From Pteria penguin (Eukaryota; Mollusca; Bivalvia; Pterioida; Pteriidae), in assembly GCA_035048485.1 (NCBI GenBank), contig CM068587.1:38055816-38119815 (forward strand): a stretch of 64,000 bases of DNA, in the 5' to 3' direction. Under the pieces are notes generated by a model that had not been told where the DNA came from, did not search any database, and saw only the letters and a list, made by a program, of their open reading frames with translations. A program made the position numbers and the translations under genes. This document shows positions 36,359-48,159 of the stretch, piece after piece (position 1 is the first letter of the stretch; every line of letters begins with the position of its first letter).

Positions 36359-37480
36359 ATTTTTTTGTGAATTCGCTCTTGTTGACACCGTGAATTCACA
36401 CTTTGTTTATGGATTTGCCGTGAAGTTACACTTTCTTGAGTTGAGTAGCTGAACAGATTAGGGCAGAAGCTTCCAAATATACAGGAAAAGTGAAGTACAC
36501 ATATACTCTGAAAAAGTGTGTCTCCTTAAATGATTATGGTAGATACAACATTGAGATGCAAACAGATTCTGCAGATAAGGAAAAAAACTGTGTTGACAGA
36601 CTAAGTGTGTTTCAGATTTCAATTGACTCCACTAAATAATTATTTGATATTGAAAGAATTGTATGGATGGCCTTGGACTTTCCTTCAACCTTATTTGATG
36701 AAAAAGCACAGCCAATATATTGCCACGAGTTTTCAGAAAAAGACAATTTATGCATAAAAAGTGCTTATTTCTTCTAACATTTTGAAATCCATTTCAAGAC
36801 ATTGGTGTTATTTGTGACACAGTGACATTAGTTTTATTTTTAGCCCCTTTGAGTTGAAGGTTCAGTGCAATTTTTCTTAACATTTCTATACCTTCTGTCC
36901 CTTGATATTTTATGTTTGATTTTTCCACTTCCTATCAAAATTTCTTGGGCAAGTACATGTTACCAATATTCTGTGACGCAGTTGTCAAAATGAAGGCCTT
37001 GTTGCACTTCTTAGTTGGCACTGTAGGTCATCAAGTAGATAACATCATTGTACCTGTCTGACGTAAAAAATGATCTGAAATGAAGAAAAACCGAGTTTTG
37101 AAATTTTCATTTACATGCAGACCAAAACACATTACTTTGGGTTGACTGACTTCAGTGCTTAGTTGTGAATTTTATCAATTACCTCAAGTGAGCATTTGGG
37201 CGTGTAGTCCTGTTTAAAATTTTTTTCATTCCTTTTAAGGTTTCCTGATACTATAATAATTATGTGATTCTGTCTGAAAGGTATGGTGGTATTTATGGTT
37301 CAGATTATTTCTTATCTTACTATTTCTCTATGTAATAGTCATTCTGCCCTCTATTTATCAGCTTAGTCACATTTTCAAGTGATGAACATTGTATATATGA
37401 AGTACTCGCCTTTCAGTGACATAACTTGACATCAGGAACTGTGATGTCAAAGACTTATGTGTAATAAAGGATTTTCTTTT
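36359..37480 (+). other. YY1: YY1 3' UTR exon and polyadenylation site
   Basis: The acceptor TTTTTTTTTTCCAG ends at 36358. No coding frame is conserved in the ~1.1 kb that follows. AATAAA at 37463-37468 is followed by a G/T-rich stretch (GGGGTATTTGTGTTTT), a good cleavage context. A second AATAAA at 37928-37933 could give a longer end. Confidence 0.55.
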
Positions 37481-37489
37481 TGGATAAGG

Positions 37490-38715
37490 GGTATTTGTGT
37501 TTTACAAGCGCTTCTTGTCCTTTTTCTCTATCCCGTGTCATCCATTTTGTTCGGTTTCACCATATTTTATTTATGTTTGAATAATTGATGCATACATATG
37601 ATGGAATTTCATGTGATATAGAATGCATGTCATAAGGAATTCATGAATATTGAATTATTTTTTTTTTTCATCATGACTGTCTTTTGATTTGCCCAAAACA
37701 TTTAAGAAGTTAAGGAAATTGACAAGAACTGTAAAAAAATTCATGTTTTCTGATGACAATGAATTTTTTTTTAGTTCAAAAAAGAATTCTTTGTAGAATC
37801 AGAGGTTCTTTATCTCAATTTTCATCATGTAGTCATCTTGTGTATATTTTTCATCTAAATCATGTCATGAAGCAATACATCAATTTAACATCTCATTATA
37901 ATATTTATTACTCGTAATGAGACATCAAATAAATTGTAAATATCACCTACTTGTCTGTAGTTGGGTTTTTTTTTTGCCACTTGCATAGTGTTCTTATTGG
38001 ATAACAACCTACAGGCATAGAAAATATCTTTTTTCAATACTGCTGGATACGGCTGAATAAATTACATAATCAGCCAGTCCAATACAAAATCCCTGATCTG
38101 TCCACTCTGAAGGAAATTACAATGTAAAAAATACTAAATAGTCTTTGTTGCAATTTGTTTTATATGCCTGCATTTAATGTAGGATGGATTATGGTAAATG
38201 ATTCCATTTGTCTGTCAGCTTTAGCTTGTCTGCAATTTGCTTAAACCAATACAGATGCCAATGATCTGATGGTTATGATATGAAAAGGTATTGGTTGTAG
38301 TGTATCTGGCTCTTCTGGGTTTCAAACAGTGGGGCATGACCCATAGAGAAAGAAGAAATTGTTGGGGTTTTAGTCTTCTTTGCACTACCATGCCATTACA
38401 CATTATTATCATGCAACTACAAGAATTCTAATGGCATTGTGCTCATGAGTTTCACACTGAGGATGTGGCCCTTAGGGGAGGGGCAAAATGGTTGGAGACA
38501 AAACAAAAATCATGATTATAGGTATCAATGTTTTCACTTGCAACTGTGTAAATCAGGGTTTCAAACCAAGGTTTTGGTCCCTGGGGGAAGGATAAATGGG
38601 TATTATAAAATAATACAGAATATTCGTCCATGCTTCTTTTAGACTATTATAGGTACACATGATCTGATGTTGATAAATGAATGGGTATCAGTTGCAGCTA
38701 TGCACTTGAATTTCA
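37490..38715. other. intergenic sequence downstream of YY1
   Basis: No gene is recognised. From 38220 onward, phrases such as 'tatcaRttgcaRctgtg' and 'gtttcaaaccaaggttttg' recur loosely, continuing to 39250; this looks like a decayed tandem repeat interrupted by the SINE. Confidence 0.4.
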
Positions 38716-38717
38716 AA

Positions 38718-38992
38718 AACCGGTGTGGCCTAGTGGATAAGGTGCTCGGCTTGAGATCGAGAAGTCCCAGGTTCGACTCCCGCCCTGGGCACACCTGTGT
38801 TCTGTCTTTCGGATGAGACAGTAAAAACCGAGGTCCCGTAACATGGTAGGTGGGGCACGTAAAAGATCCCTCACTGCTTCGGGTGGGTCCGTTCCAAAGG
38901 TCTAAATTTGTATCCAGTGCATCAGGCAGATGCTGTCACCATATATGTGAAGTAATCGTGGAGTGACGTAAAACAATAATCAATCAGTCAAT
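38718..38992 (+). repeat. full-length tRNA-derived SINE
   Basis: The head has box A-like TGGCCTAGTGGATAAGG and box B GGTTCGACTCC. The body follows with 'ctttcggatgagac', 'aaaagatccctcactgcttc' and 'gcatcaggcagatgc', and the tail is ATAATCAATCAGTCA. No acceptor stem pairing is present, so it is not a tRNA gene. Its organisation resembles molluscan V-SINEs such as RUDI; a sequence comparison is needed for the name. It is the reference copy for fragments at 2590, 16022, 20791, 52660, 53636 and 61371. Confidence 0.75.
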
Positions 38993-38999
38993 CTCCAAT

Positions 39000-39760
39000 T
39001 TCAAATGAGGTGTTATGGGTTGGGCATGAGGATGGGGTATAAACAATATAAGCAATTTGATAGGGGTAACTGAAAGGGTATCACTTGCAGTCGTGCACCT
39101 GTGTTTCAAAGTGTCTGCCCATGGACTGTGAAAAATTTATGTGCACTATGTTTCAAATAGATCTACAGGTGAGCTAGCGATGGTATATGAGAGAGTATGA
39201 CTTGTAGATACGCACTTTTCTGCTTAGCACAATGGGGCTACTTCAGACAAGTAATGCATCCATTAGCAATGGGTTTTTGTAACACAAAAGATCTACTATT
39301 CTGCACACTATATGTTCCTTCACAAAAAACAAAGACAGTATTTCCTCTAATTGTTCTGCATCATTAACTGGGCTTACATTCCTCTTAAATATTGTCACAT
39401 AGTTGCTGTACTACAATTAATAATGTACGACTTTTGTTTTGGAAGGAGAGGAGGGGGGACACAAACTTACAAAAGACTGTGATTTACTGCAGTTGGAATC
39501 CAAATGTTCAGATAATGAAATTCTGGATATCTATCAGGCTGGTTTATACTAATCTGAGTACCTTGAGCTAAGAGTTTTATGGGTTGGTTTTTTGGGGTAT
39601 TATCACCTAAATTTTCATATGGATTCCATGTACTACAGTATGGCATTGTCCGACAGCTAGCAATCTTCATCTTTTGTTTTTAGCACTGTTACATCGTGAC
39701 AAATAACCCAGTGGCAGCATACTTGAGTCTCAAATTTGTTTTTAGACTAACAATGAGCCT
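39000..39760. other. intergenic, nothing recognised
   Basis: Degenerate repeat phrases to about 39250, then unique AT-rich sequence with no gene signature. Confidence 0.35.
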
Positions 39761-39769
39761 AAGTCAAGG

Positions 39770-40000
39770 TCATGATGAACATTTGTACCGCATATTAAAA
39801 CCCTAACTATTACTGTTCCAGAGGTATAATCAATGAAAAAACATGAAACCATGGTCTCCTACATTGTACATTATAAGAGAAATCTGCTTTCTTTACTGAT
39901 TTATTATTAGAAATTCAAAGTTCAAAGTCAAGGTCACTAGGTCAAATGACTAGATATTTAAATGTAGAACTGGTTATGGTGAATGTGTGTGTGTGAAATA
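39770..40000. repeat. ~160-bp tandem repeat, left part (split by insertion)
   Basis: The unit contains 'gagaaatctgcttWc', 'caaggtcactRggtca' and 'gggtgtgtgaaatatgaaa'. It resumes at 43198 after the inserted element: 'gtgtgaaata' ends here and 'acaaatcccttgtactgt' continues there. Confidence 0.6.
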
Positions 40001-43000
40001 AACAAGAGGCCCAAGTGGGCCTATATTGCTCACCTGAGTACCTAGATGATCAGTCATGCATGAAGGAAGAATTCATTTATTTTTGCATTAATGTCACTAA
40101 GTCAACACAGATGCTGAAAATATGTCAAATTTTATTTCAGGCTGGAATAAAAAACAACACTTTTTTGCACTTCCACTCAGGTGATTTTGATATTAAGCAT
40201 TTCCTTTGTCTCTGCAAGATGTCATTCAGGGCAACAAGTTAGTCATTTTCTTTAGGTGGGGCCTTTTGTTGACTGATTTCAAGTCTGGGTCATGAACAAC
40301 AATTGTTTCAAATATTGTCCAGATCTAACTTAAAATTGCCTAATTTCATATGTTGAGTGTTGAGAAACATCTAAAAACTTATTTAGATGTGTAAAGAAAT
40401 GAAAAAAAAAATTTTGACCACAGCTGGATTTGAACCGCTACTCTCCATATTTCAATTACCAAGTGGTATATGTACCATTGTGAGAACTGCTTTTTAGACA
40501 TGGTGACATTATCTGTTAACCAATTTGGATGAAATTTACCATATTGATAGAGGACCTTTAGTACTTCATGTATTCCATGTTTCATTAAAATCTTTCATGC
40601 GGTATAACAGCAGAAGTGAAAAATGTGATTGAATTCTTCCTATACACCCTCATTTGGAAGTCTTAAAAAATTCAAAGAAAATCCAAAAATTGAGATATTG
40701 ACAAAATTCTTTCAAAGTAACAATCCTTACCATAATTATGATCGCAATAGTCCATAAGAAATCATCATTATCAATTAACTAGGAAATATGACACTTTTTT
40801 TCTGCATTGAATCACCAAGTCCAAAGAAATGTTGAAAAAAAAATTCTAAAATTTGATTTTGGAAGGGAACCAAAATGACAATACGTCTTCACTCATCCCT
40901 CTAGATCATTTCTATGCATTCTGTTTGTCTCTGTATACAGCCCGTATGAAAAAGAATATTGTTAAAGGAGGGAACTCTTTTGTGACCTACTTTTGACTAT
41001 GGTGGTGCTACCTGTAAAGAGGTCTGGACAAAAACAAGAGAATTTGAAGAGGATCATAAGTGACTTATTTCTACCAAGATTTATTAAAATCCTTTAAACA
41101 GTTTTGTAGAAAAAGTTGAAAATGTGAAAAATGGCCCCCCCCCCCCCCCCCTTTTTTTTTGGAAGTCTTAAACGTAAAATTCCTAATTTCATATGTTGAG
41201 TGTTGAAAAACATCTAAAAACTTATTTAGATGTGTAAAAAAAAAAAAAAATTTTTGACCACAGCTGGATTTGAACCGCTACTCTCCATATTTCAATTACC
41301 AAGTGGTATATGTACCATTGTGAGACCTACTTTTTAGACATGGTGGCATTATCTGTCGACCAATTTGGATGAAATTTACCAAATTGATAGTAGACTTTTA
41401 GTACTTCATGTATTCCATGTTTCATTAAAATCTTTCATGTGGTTTTATAGAAAAAGTTGAAAATGTGAAAAAATTGAGTACTTACTTTCTATGAGGTTTC
41501 ATGAAATTCTGTGCAGCCAATCTGGAGAAGAAGTTGAAAATGTTTCAACCAATCAGAGCCAATGGCGGCCATCTTGGATCACGGACTGGCATAAAAAACA
41601 CAAACTTGGTAGAGGACCTTGAGTACCAACTTCCTATGAAGTTTGGTGAAATTCTGTGCAGCTTTTCTGCAGGAGAAGTCGAAAATGTGTCAACCAATCA
41701 GAGCCAATAGCGGCCATCTTGGATCACGGAAAGGCATAAAAAACACAAACTTGGTAGAGGACCTTGAGTACTTACTTCTTATGAAGTTTGGTGAAATTCT
41801 GTGCAGTGTTTCTGGAGGAGAAGTCGAAAATGTGTCAACCAATCAGAGCCAATGGCGGCCATCTTGGATCACGGATCGGCAATAAAAAACACAAACTTGG
41901 TAGAGGACCTCGAGTACTTACTTCCTATGAAGTTTGGTGAAATTCTGTGCTGCAGTTCTGGAGAAGTCGAAAATGTGTCAACCAATCATTGCCAATGGCG
42001 GCCATCTTGGATCACGGATCGGCAAAAAAAACACATATTTGGTAGAGGACCTTGAGTACTTACTTCCTATGGAGTTTGGTGAAATTTAGTGCAGCAGTTC
42101 TGGAGAAGTCGAAAATGTGTCAACCAATCAGAGCCAATGGCGGCCATCTTGGATCACGGATCGGCATAAAAAACACAAACTTTGTAGAGGACCTTGAGTA
42201 CTTACTTCCTATGGAGTTTGGTGAAATTCTGTGCAGCAGTTCTGGAGGAGAAGTCGAAAATGTGTCAACCAATCAGAGCCAATGGCGGCCATCTTGGATT
42301 ACGGATCGGCAATAAAAAACACAAACTTGGTAGAGGACCTTGAGTACTTACTTCCTATGAAGTTTGGTGAAATTCTGTGCAGCAGTTCTGGAGGAGAAGT
42401 CGAAAATGTGTCAACCAATCAGAGCCAATGGCGGCCATCTTGGATCACGGATCGGCATAAAAAACACAAACTTTGTAGAGGACCTTGAGTACTTACTTCC
42501 TATGGAGTTTAGTGAAATTCTGTGCAGCAGTTCTGGAGAAGTCGAAAATGTGTAAACCAATCAGAGCCAATGGCGGCCATCTTGGATTACGGATCGGCAA
42601 AAAAAACACAAACTTGGTAGAGGACCTTGAGTACTTACTTCCTATGAAGTTTGGTGAAATTCTGTGCAGCAGTTCTGGAGAAGAAGTCGAAAATGTGTCA
42701 ACCAATCAGAGCCAATGGCGGCCATCTTGGGTCACGGATCGGCATAAAAAACACAAACTTTGTAGAGGACCTTGAGTACTTACTTCCTATGGAGTTTGGT
42801 GAAATTCTGTGCTGCAGTTCTGGAGGAGAAGTCGAAAATGTGTCAACCAATCAGAGCCAATGGTGGCCATCTTGGATCACGGATCGGCATAAAAAACACA
42901 AACTTTGTAGAGGACCTTGAGTACTTACTTCCTATGGAGTTTGGTGAAATTCTGTGCAGCAGTTCTGGAGGAGAAGTCGAAAATGTGTCAACCAATCAGA

Positions 43001-43197
43001 GCCAATAGCGGCCATCTTGGATTACGGATCGACATAAAAAACACAAACTTGTAGAGGATCTTGTGTACTTACTTCCTATGGAGTTTGGTGAAATTCTGTG
43101 CAGCGGTTCTGGAGGAGAAGTCGAAAATGTAGAAAAGTTAACGACGGACGCTGCACTATGACAATAGCTCACTTGAGCTACGCTCAGGTGAGCTAAA
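40001..43197 (+). mobile_element. 3.2-kb Helitron-like non-autonomous element
   Basis: It begins AACAAGAGGCCCAAGTGGGCC. It ends with a hairpin (43166-43194, AGCTCACTTGAG / CTCAGGTGAGCT) running into CTAA, as Helitron 3' ends do (hairpin then CTRR). The flanks are two halves of one tandem-repeat unit, which fixes both borders. Contents, left to right: a unique lead; two copies (about 40340-40610 and 41180-41450) of a tRNA-like module with minus-strand box B GGTTCAAATCC; a poly-C/T run; and eleven ~145-bp units with YY1-type motifs. No Rep/helicase frame is present. Helitron class is an inference from the 3' end. Confidence 0.6.
41501..43135 (+). repeat. eleven-unit ~145-bp satellite with NF-Y and YY1-type motifs
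   Basis: Each unit holds CCAATCAGAGCCAATGG followed at once by CGGCCATCTTGG, at about 41563, 41710, 41855, 41998, 42139, 42284, 42430, 42573, 42717, 42862 and 43008. CCAAT boxes are NF-Y sites, and GCCATCTTG is the complement of the YY1 core CAAGATGGC. The units are highly similar outside the motif too, so conservation of the motif alone is not proven. Overlapping short frames (MKFGEILCSSSGEVENVSTN..) arise from the repeat and are not called genes. Confidence 0.85.
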
Positions 43198-43610
43198 AAC
43201 AAATCCCTTGTACTGTTAGAGAAATCTGCTTACAGAATTTATTAACCAAATTATCAAAACAAGACCAAAGTTGAAGGTCACTGGGACAAATATCTTTGTA
43301 TCAAAAAGTAGTGCTTGTTATAGTCAATGGGTGTGTGAAATATGAAAACCAAATTCCTTACACCTGTACTGTTAAAGAAATCTGCTTACAGACCTTGTTA
43401 ATCAAGTTATTAATACAAGACCAAAGTTTAAGGTCAAGGTCACTGGGTCAGAAGTCTTGGTATCAGAATGTGGTACTTATTGGGATGAATATCTGTCTGA
43501 AATATGAAAGCCCTATCCTTCATACTGTAAGAGAAATCTGCTTTCAGAATTTCTTAACTGGATGGACAAAGTGATTCCTATATACACCTCCCCCACCTCA
43601 AACTTGGTTT
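43198..43610. repeat. ~160-bp tandem repeat, right part
   Basis: Two and a half units follow the Helitron-like element, keyed by 'actgttaRagaaatctgctta', 'aaggtcactggg' and 'gtgtgtgaaatatgaaa'. They continue the repeat at 39770-40000. Confidence 0.65.
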
Positions 43611-44520
43611 GCTGGGGGTTTAATAAGACAGTACATGTGAAAAATAACTAAGAACAAGAATTTTCATTCATCAAATTTTACAGGATCCTGACTTGCATGT
43701 ATATCCACTGCCACAGAAATTTCTACAACACAAACCATACAAAAGTCTTAAATTGAAAGAATGAAAAACATTCACCCGTTTTTTCAAGTTTAATGGCAAC
43801 ATGTCTGTACTCTTTCTAGGCATAATGACAAGATCATGGTTACAATATACTGTTCATGTGGCGATTCTATGTAATGTTAGAAAAAAAAAAAACCAATACT
43901 CCCCTAGTCTATCGATCCAAGGGTATAGAAAATGGAAACAGAGTACCAAATAATATGAAAGACATTGCATGTACATTGCTTAACTTAAATTCTTTTGGTA
44001 TAAAATTAATAACAAAATAAAAAATCACCTAAGCAAGGGTACATATACAGTCACCTGTAACAACAGTAGATAAAACAAGCTATGATGTACATAATATACA
44101 AATTACTGAATTCCAAATCTTAACATGTCACACATCAGTCAACAGATAGCATATTAACAATAAATTCTGTTGAGTGTGGCTTTGAGGACAATTATTTAAT
44201 AGACATATTTCATTTACTATTAAAAATATCTTGGAAACAATTGATCATACATGTAAAACGACTTCTTTGTTGATTTAAAATATTACATGGCTGTGAAGTT
44301 TTGGTGGAGTAAAGCTCACAACATTTTGTACCAACATCTCTATACCATATACAAACCAAGATTACATGTAACTGGCCTGACAAAATTGAAAAACTTTATC
44401 ACTAACTTAATTGGTCATCAAGGTTTGTGAATTTTTACTACTGAAAAACCTTGTACAGGTAACTAAAAAGTTGATCAGATGCACGGTATCAATTGAATAG
44501 AAATTTTACCCTTATCATAA
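43611..44520. other. intergenic, AT-rich, nothing recognised
   Basis: No gene signature. A short stretch near 43900 ('tctatcgatccaagggtatagaaaa') matches the end of the dispersed repeats at 59292 and 60833. Confidence 0.35.
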
Positions 44521-44521
44521 A

Positions 44522-45048
44522 CAGGGAAGTAACGATACAACTTCTTATAATATGTATCATGATACTAGAACCATACGATATGAATCACGATCCACTTGTT
44601 TAATCAAGAAATGTGGTTTATGATTTATTGTATTATACTTTTATGAAGTATCCAAAATTATGTAGTAAATTTAGACCATACGGTCGCTTCGCCTAGCCTA
44701 CAAAGCATGCCGCATATAACGTCACGCCACGGAGACAACCAATTTCAGATCATATCCAAAATTAGTTTTTGAGAAAAAAGACCTACATAACAAGCAAATT
44801 TAGACTAGAAATAAAATACAAATAGACCAAAAGATAAAACAATTTTGTCAATATATTTAGGTGTTTGATTTTTTATAATAATTCTGTTTGAAAATTTTAT
44901 TTATATCACAAAAACTGTTACAGAATTCTGTAAAGAATAATATTTAAGTATCGTTGCCATATCATTTGAGCTTCTTCCTGTATCATGTATCGTACCATTT
45001 GCCTATGTATCAAATACATATCATGATATATCGTTACCTCCGTAATCT
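44522..45048. mobile_element. 527-bp inverted-repeat DNA element
   Basis: The left end 'ggaagtaacgatac' is inverted at the right end as 'ggaggtaacgatat', and both arms go on to 'atgtatcatgatac/atatcatgatatgtat'. No coding capacity is seen. The element class is unknown. Confidence 0.5.
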
Positions 45049-45049
45049 T

Positions 45050-47510
45050 AAAATTTGATTGTACCATGTGAGTCATGGGAAAAGTGAAGGCAGGGGACTA
45101 TATATGCATATGTATGTTTAAATATACTATTGTGTTAAGGTGACATCAATTTCAAGGTACATTTACTTATCGAAGCAATTCACTTCTCTGCAAAATCATG
45201 AAAACATTGATAGTCATATTGGGGTTTTTTACATCAAAGAGTGAAATTTTACACTTAAATCGAAAAATTAATGCTTATTTCATTGTAATGACATAAAGTG
45301 TTACATATACAAATATACAGGGAATGACAACAAACTACTGTATGATTATACTAAGGGCGAATACCTCCCTCTAGAGTCATACAACTATTGCAATAAGCTG
45401 AACAAGTCAACATTTTGGCAACGCTAATACTGGCCTATTAACATAAACAAAGCCTGTTTAACATCATCTTTACACGTCCTGGGTGACTGAATATCCGAAT
45501 ACTTATATCGTTAAAAACCTCGATTTACACATAATTCTAACTGAACTGACAAAAAGAGGCAACAAGACAACAGACAACCAACTGACTAGTTCATCAATAA
45601 AATTTAATTGTTTATTTTCAAAAAAAAAAAAAAAACATCTTTGCTTCGATTCATAAAGATTAATGGCACTACTTACAGAAACAATAATTTTAATCAAGCA
45701 GTTTTCATTGCAGTCAATAATTTTGCTTGAAATTGCACTATGCCTTTAAAATCAGAGTTCAAATGGCCATGTAAGCTTGGCCTGCACAAAATTTAAAGCA
45801 TCACATGCCTCTATTATACATTTGTACTATATATTTTGCCTAGTTTAATATTGCATTACTCTTTAATTCTCATAGTTGTGAAGCAATGCTACTAAAAGAT
45901 ATCTTTAACATTAAAGACTGCCTATATTTGATTTTGATATCCATTTCTTTACATAGGTGAGATACCTATAGAAATGGCAGTGGATTGAATTTATTAGTAC
46001 ATATGGACTAAAGCACACTTGACCTAAATTAAAAATAAAGACTTCCGATGAACAATACAAAATATGTTACGGATGTAATTGGCTTATTTCTCAAATGACA
46101 AGTTCACATACTTATCTTACACATAATTTCATTGGAAGCCCTTCAAAAGAAAATACTATCATAATCACAAATATTTTAAAATATATTGGAAATATGAAAT
46201 GTCACACTGGCACCTACACCTTGCCATATTGGGCATTATAAGACCCTGGAGACAAGGTGTCAGGAGTAACCATCTCCTATTTGACTGACCAAACACCCAA
46301 TAAATGCCAAGAGTCAAGGATATAGAATACAATAAATTTTTCCTGAATACATTCAGTAACCAATGGAATTTTTCCTATTCTCCACCAATGCAGGTTTACT
46401 AATAACGGCTTTGATCTTTTGCTACAGTATTCAGCAAATATGAATAAATATGAATATGGAGTGTGTGTGTGTGTGTTTTTTTATTTTCAGATTTAGTTTT
46501 GTTTAGTTTTGCTTTACCACAGAGGCAAATGAAATTTTGAAAAACTTGCAATATTAAGTTTGGACATGTATGAAGAAAGTACTTATCAGAGCAGTATTTA
46601 TGGTACGACGGAAAAATAGAGACGTTAAAAAAAACAGGACACAGAGGGATTTTGTCTTATACGATTGTGATCGTTCCTCCCTCTTTCAAGCTGAATATGA
46701 TTTGTCAGTATCAACAAATAAGATACAAAACCTGCAGGTAGTCATTAAAATATAGAAAGCACTACAACTGGCTGTTTATAGAGGTATTATTTTAAAAACA
46801 TAACATTTTTTTGTCACAACCGTTCTTCTTCAGTTTTAACAAAAAAATATTTTAATAACACTTTTTAAAAAACTATAATTATCTTGTACCAAAAGTGAAT
46901 TCCTTTCCAAAACTGGACATAAATAACAGATTATTTCATTATTAAGATCTTTATATTAAGAACTCCACAGTGATCATGCTCAAAAGCTACATGATTTCCT
47001 TATATGGTCATACAATTATGCACAATTTGAGCAACCAAAAAATTCATAATGACCAATACATATCATTCCTAGTTACAAAAATTGCACAGAATCATCGCAC
47101 TTACTAAATTCGAGGTATTAAATCATGATGCAGACTAAATTCATAGCCAAACTTTCCTTGAATATTGCAATATCTTCTTATTTGTTAGATAAAGTTTACA
47201 TCCAGGTGAAGTCTGTATACTATTTTTTAGGTTCTCCAGAACTGCATAAGTAATATGTATAACAATGTCATGTGGAATATTTTTCATCATTATGAGGACA
47301 GAAATTGTCAACACTAATCTATGGAAAATGATGGATTTTGATAGTTAATGTCTTTGGCAAAATTGCATTGACAAGTTCTATGTGAAAACTTGGTAAATAC
47401 GCATGTACAAATAATGAATGCACTCTATGCTGGAAGAACAGCAATAACAAATAAAAAGATGATAGAATAACACCCGTCCATAAAAACACCTGTCCATCAA
47501 GACGCTTGCC
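45050..47510. other. 3' flank of PACS, nothing recognised
   Basis: AT-rich sequence that may include part of the PACS 3' UTR (minus strand), but no decisive polyadenylation context is visible. A (GT)n run lies near 46459. Confidence 0.35.
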
Positions 47511-47515
47511 TATTA

Positions 47516-47568
47516 AGACATCTGTCTAGATGTCTTAAGACATCTGTCTAGATGTCTTAAGACACCTG
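47516..47568. repeat. palindromic 22-bp unit in tandem
   Basis: 'agacatctgtctagatgtctta' is repeated twice without spacer and followed by related 'agacacctgttagtc'. Each unit is itself near-palindromic. Confidence 0.7.
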
Positions 47569-47952
47569 TTAGTCAAGACACATAGCCAAGACACATGTCT
47601 GTATAGACACCATGAATTAAAATGTAATATTACATGTAAGATGCTACTTGTCACTAGCAGCTATTCTCGTGAGAAAAACTGTCACTATAAAAACATATCG
47701 AATGTATCATATCTTAAGTACAGCTCAAAGAAATAAAAGATCACATATGAGAGAAGTTCTGAGAATGTTACAGGAATATAATACTTTAGATAATGGATTT
47801 CAGAAAAGGATAAAAGATAGATGGAGCTTTACAACAAAACAGATCAGGAGTATTCTGGCAGTGACAAGTGTCAATTCCAAAAATAATAATACATCTCCTA
47901 CTTATTATACATATCTCTCATTAATTGCCCAACACTTGATGTTTTGCCAGTA

Positions 47953-48155
47953 AAATTGGGTCTTTTTGTTATACAGAGTTATTTCCCATATAAGCAGAAA
48001 TCTGATGTCAAACCCTTGTGACATCAACCAGTTCTATGGAAACTGGTGTGAAATTACGGGAAATGATATAAAAATTATATTACGTCACAATGGATTGTTG
48101 TAAGACATCTGCTCATATGGGAAATAACTCTGCAAATTAAAAAGACCCAATTTGC
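47953..48155. mobile_element. 203-bp foldback MITE with ~50-bp arms
   Basis: The left arm AAATTGGGTCTTTTTGTTAT.. and the right arm inverted AAATTGGGTCTTTTTAATTT.. share a further 'cagagttatttcccatatRagcag'. The centre contains 'ttacgtcacaatgg'. It lies about 1 kb beyond the PACS stop codon. Confidence 0.75.
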
Positions 48156-48159
48156 ATCA

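Noticed and set aside
38718..38792. Possible tRNA gene
   Set aside because: Box A and box B are present, but the acceptor stem does not pair and a SINE body and tail follow directly.
40420..40492. Possible minus-strand tRNA gene (also at 41262-41335)
   Set aside because: Good box B, but no clear cloverleaf; the two copies are part of a duplicated module inside a mobile element.
41501..43008. Series of overlapping 70-96-codon frames (MKFGEILCSSSGEVENV..)
   Set aside because: They are produced by the ~145-bp satellite; they shift frame between units and match no family.
47648..47953. 101-codon plus-strand frame (MSLAAILVRKTV..)
   Set aside because: No recognisable family, AT-rich, and ends at the border of a MITE; a chance frame is more likely.
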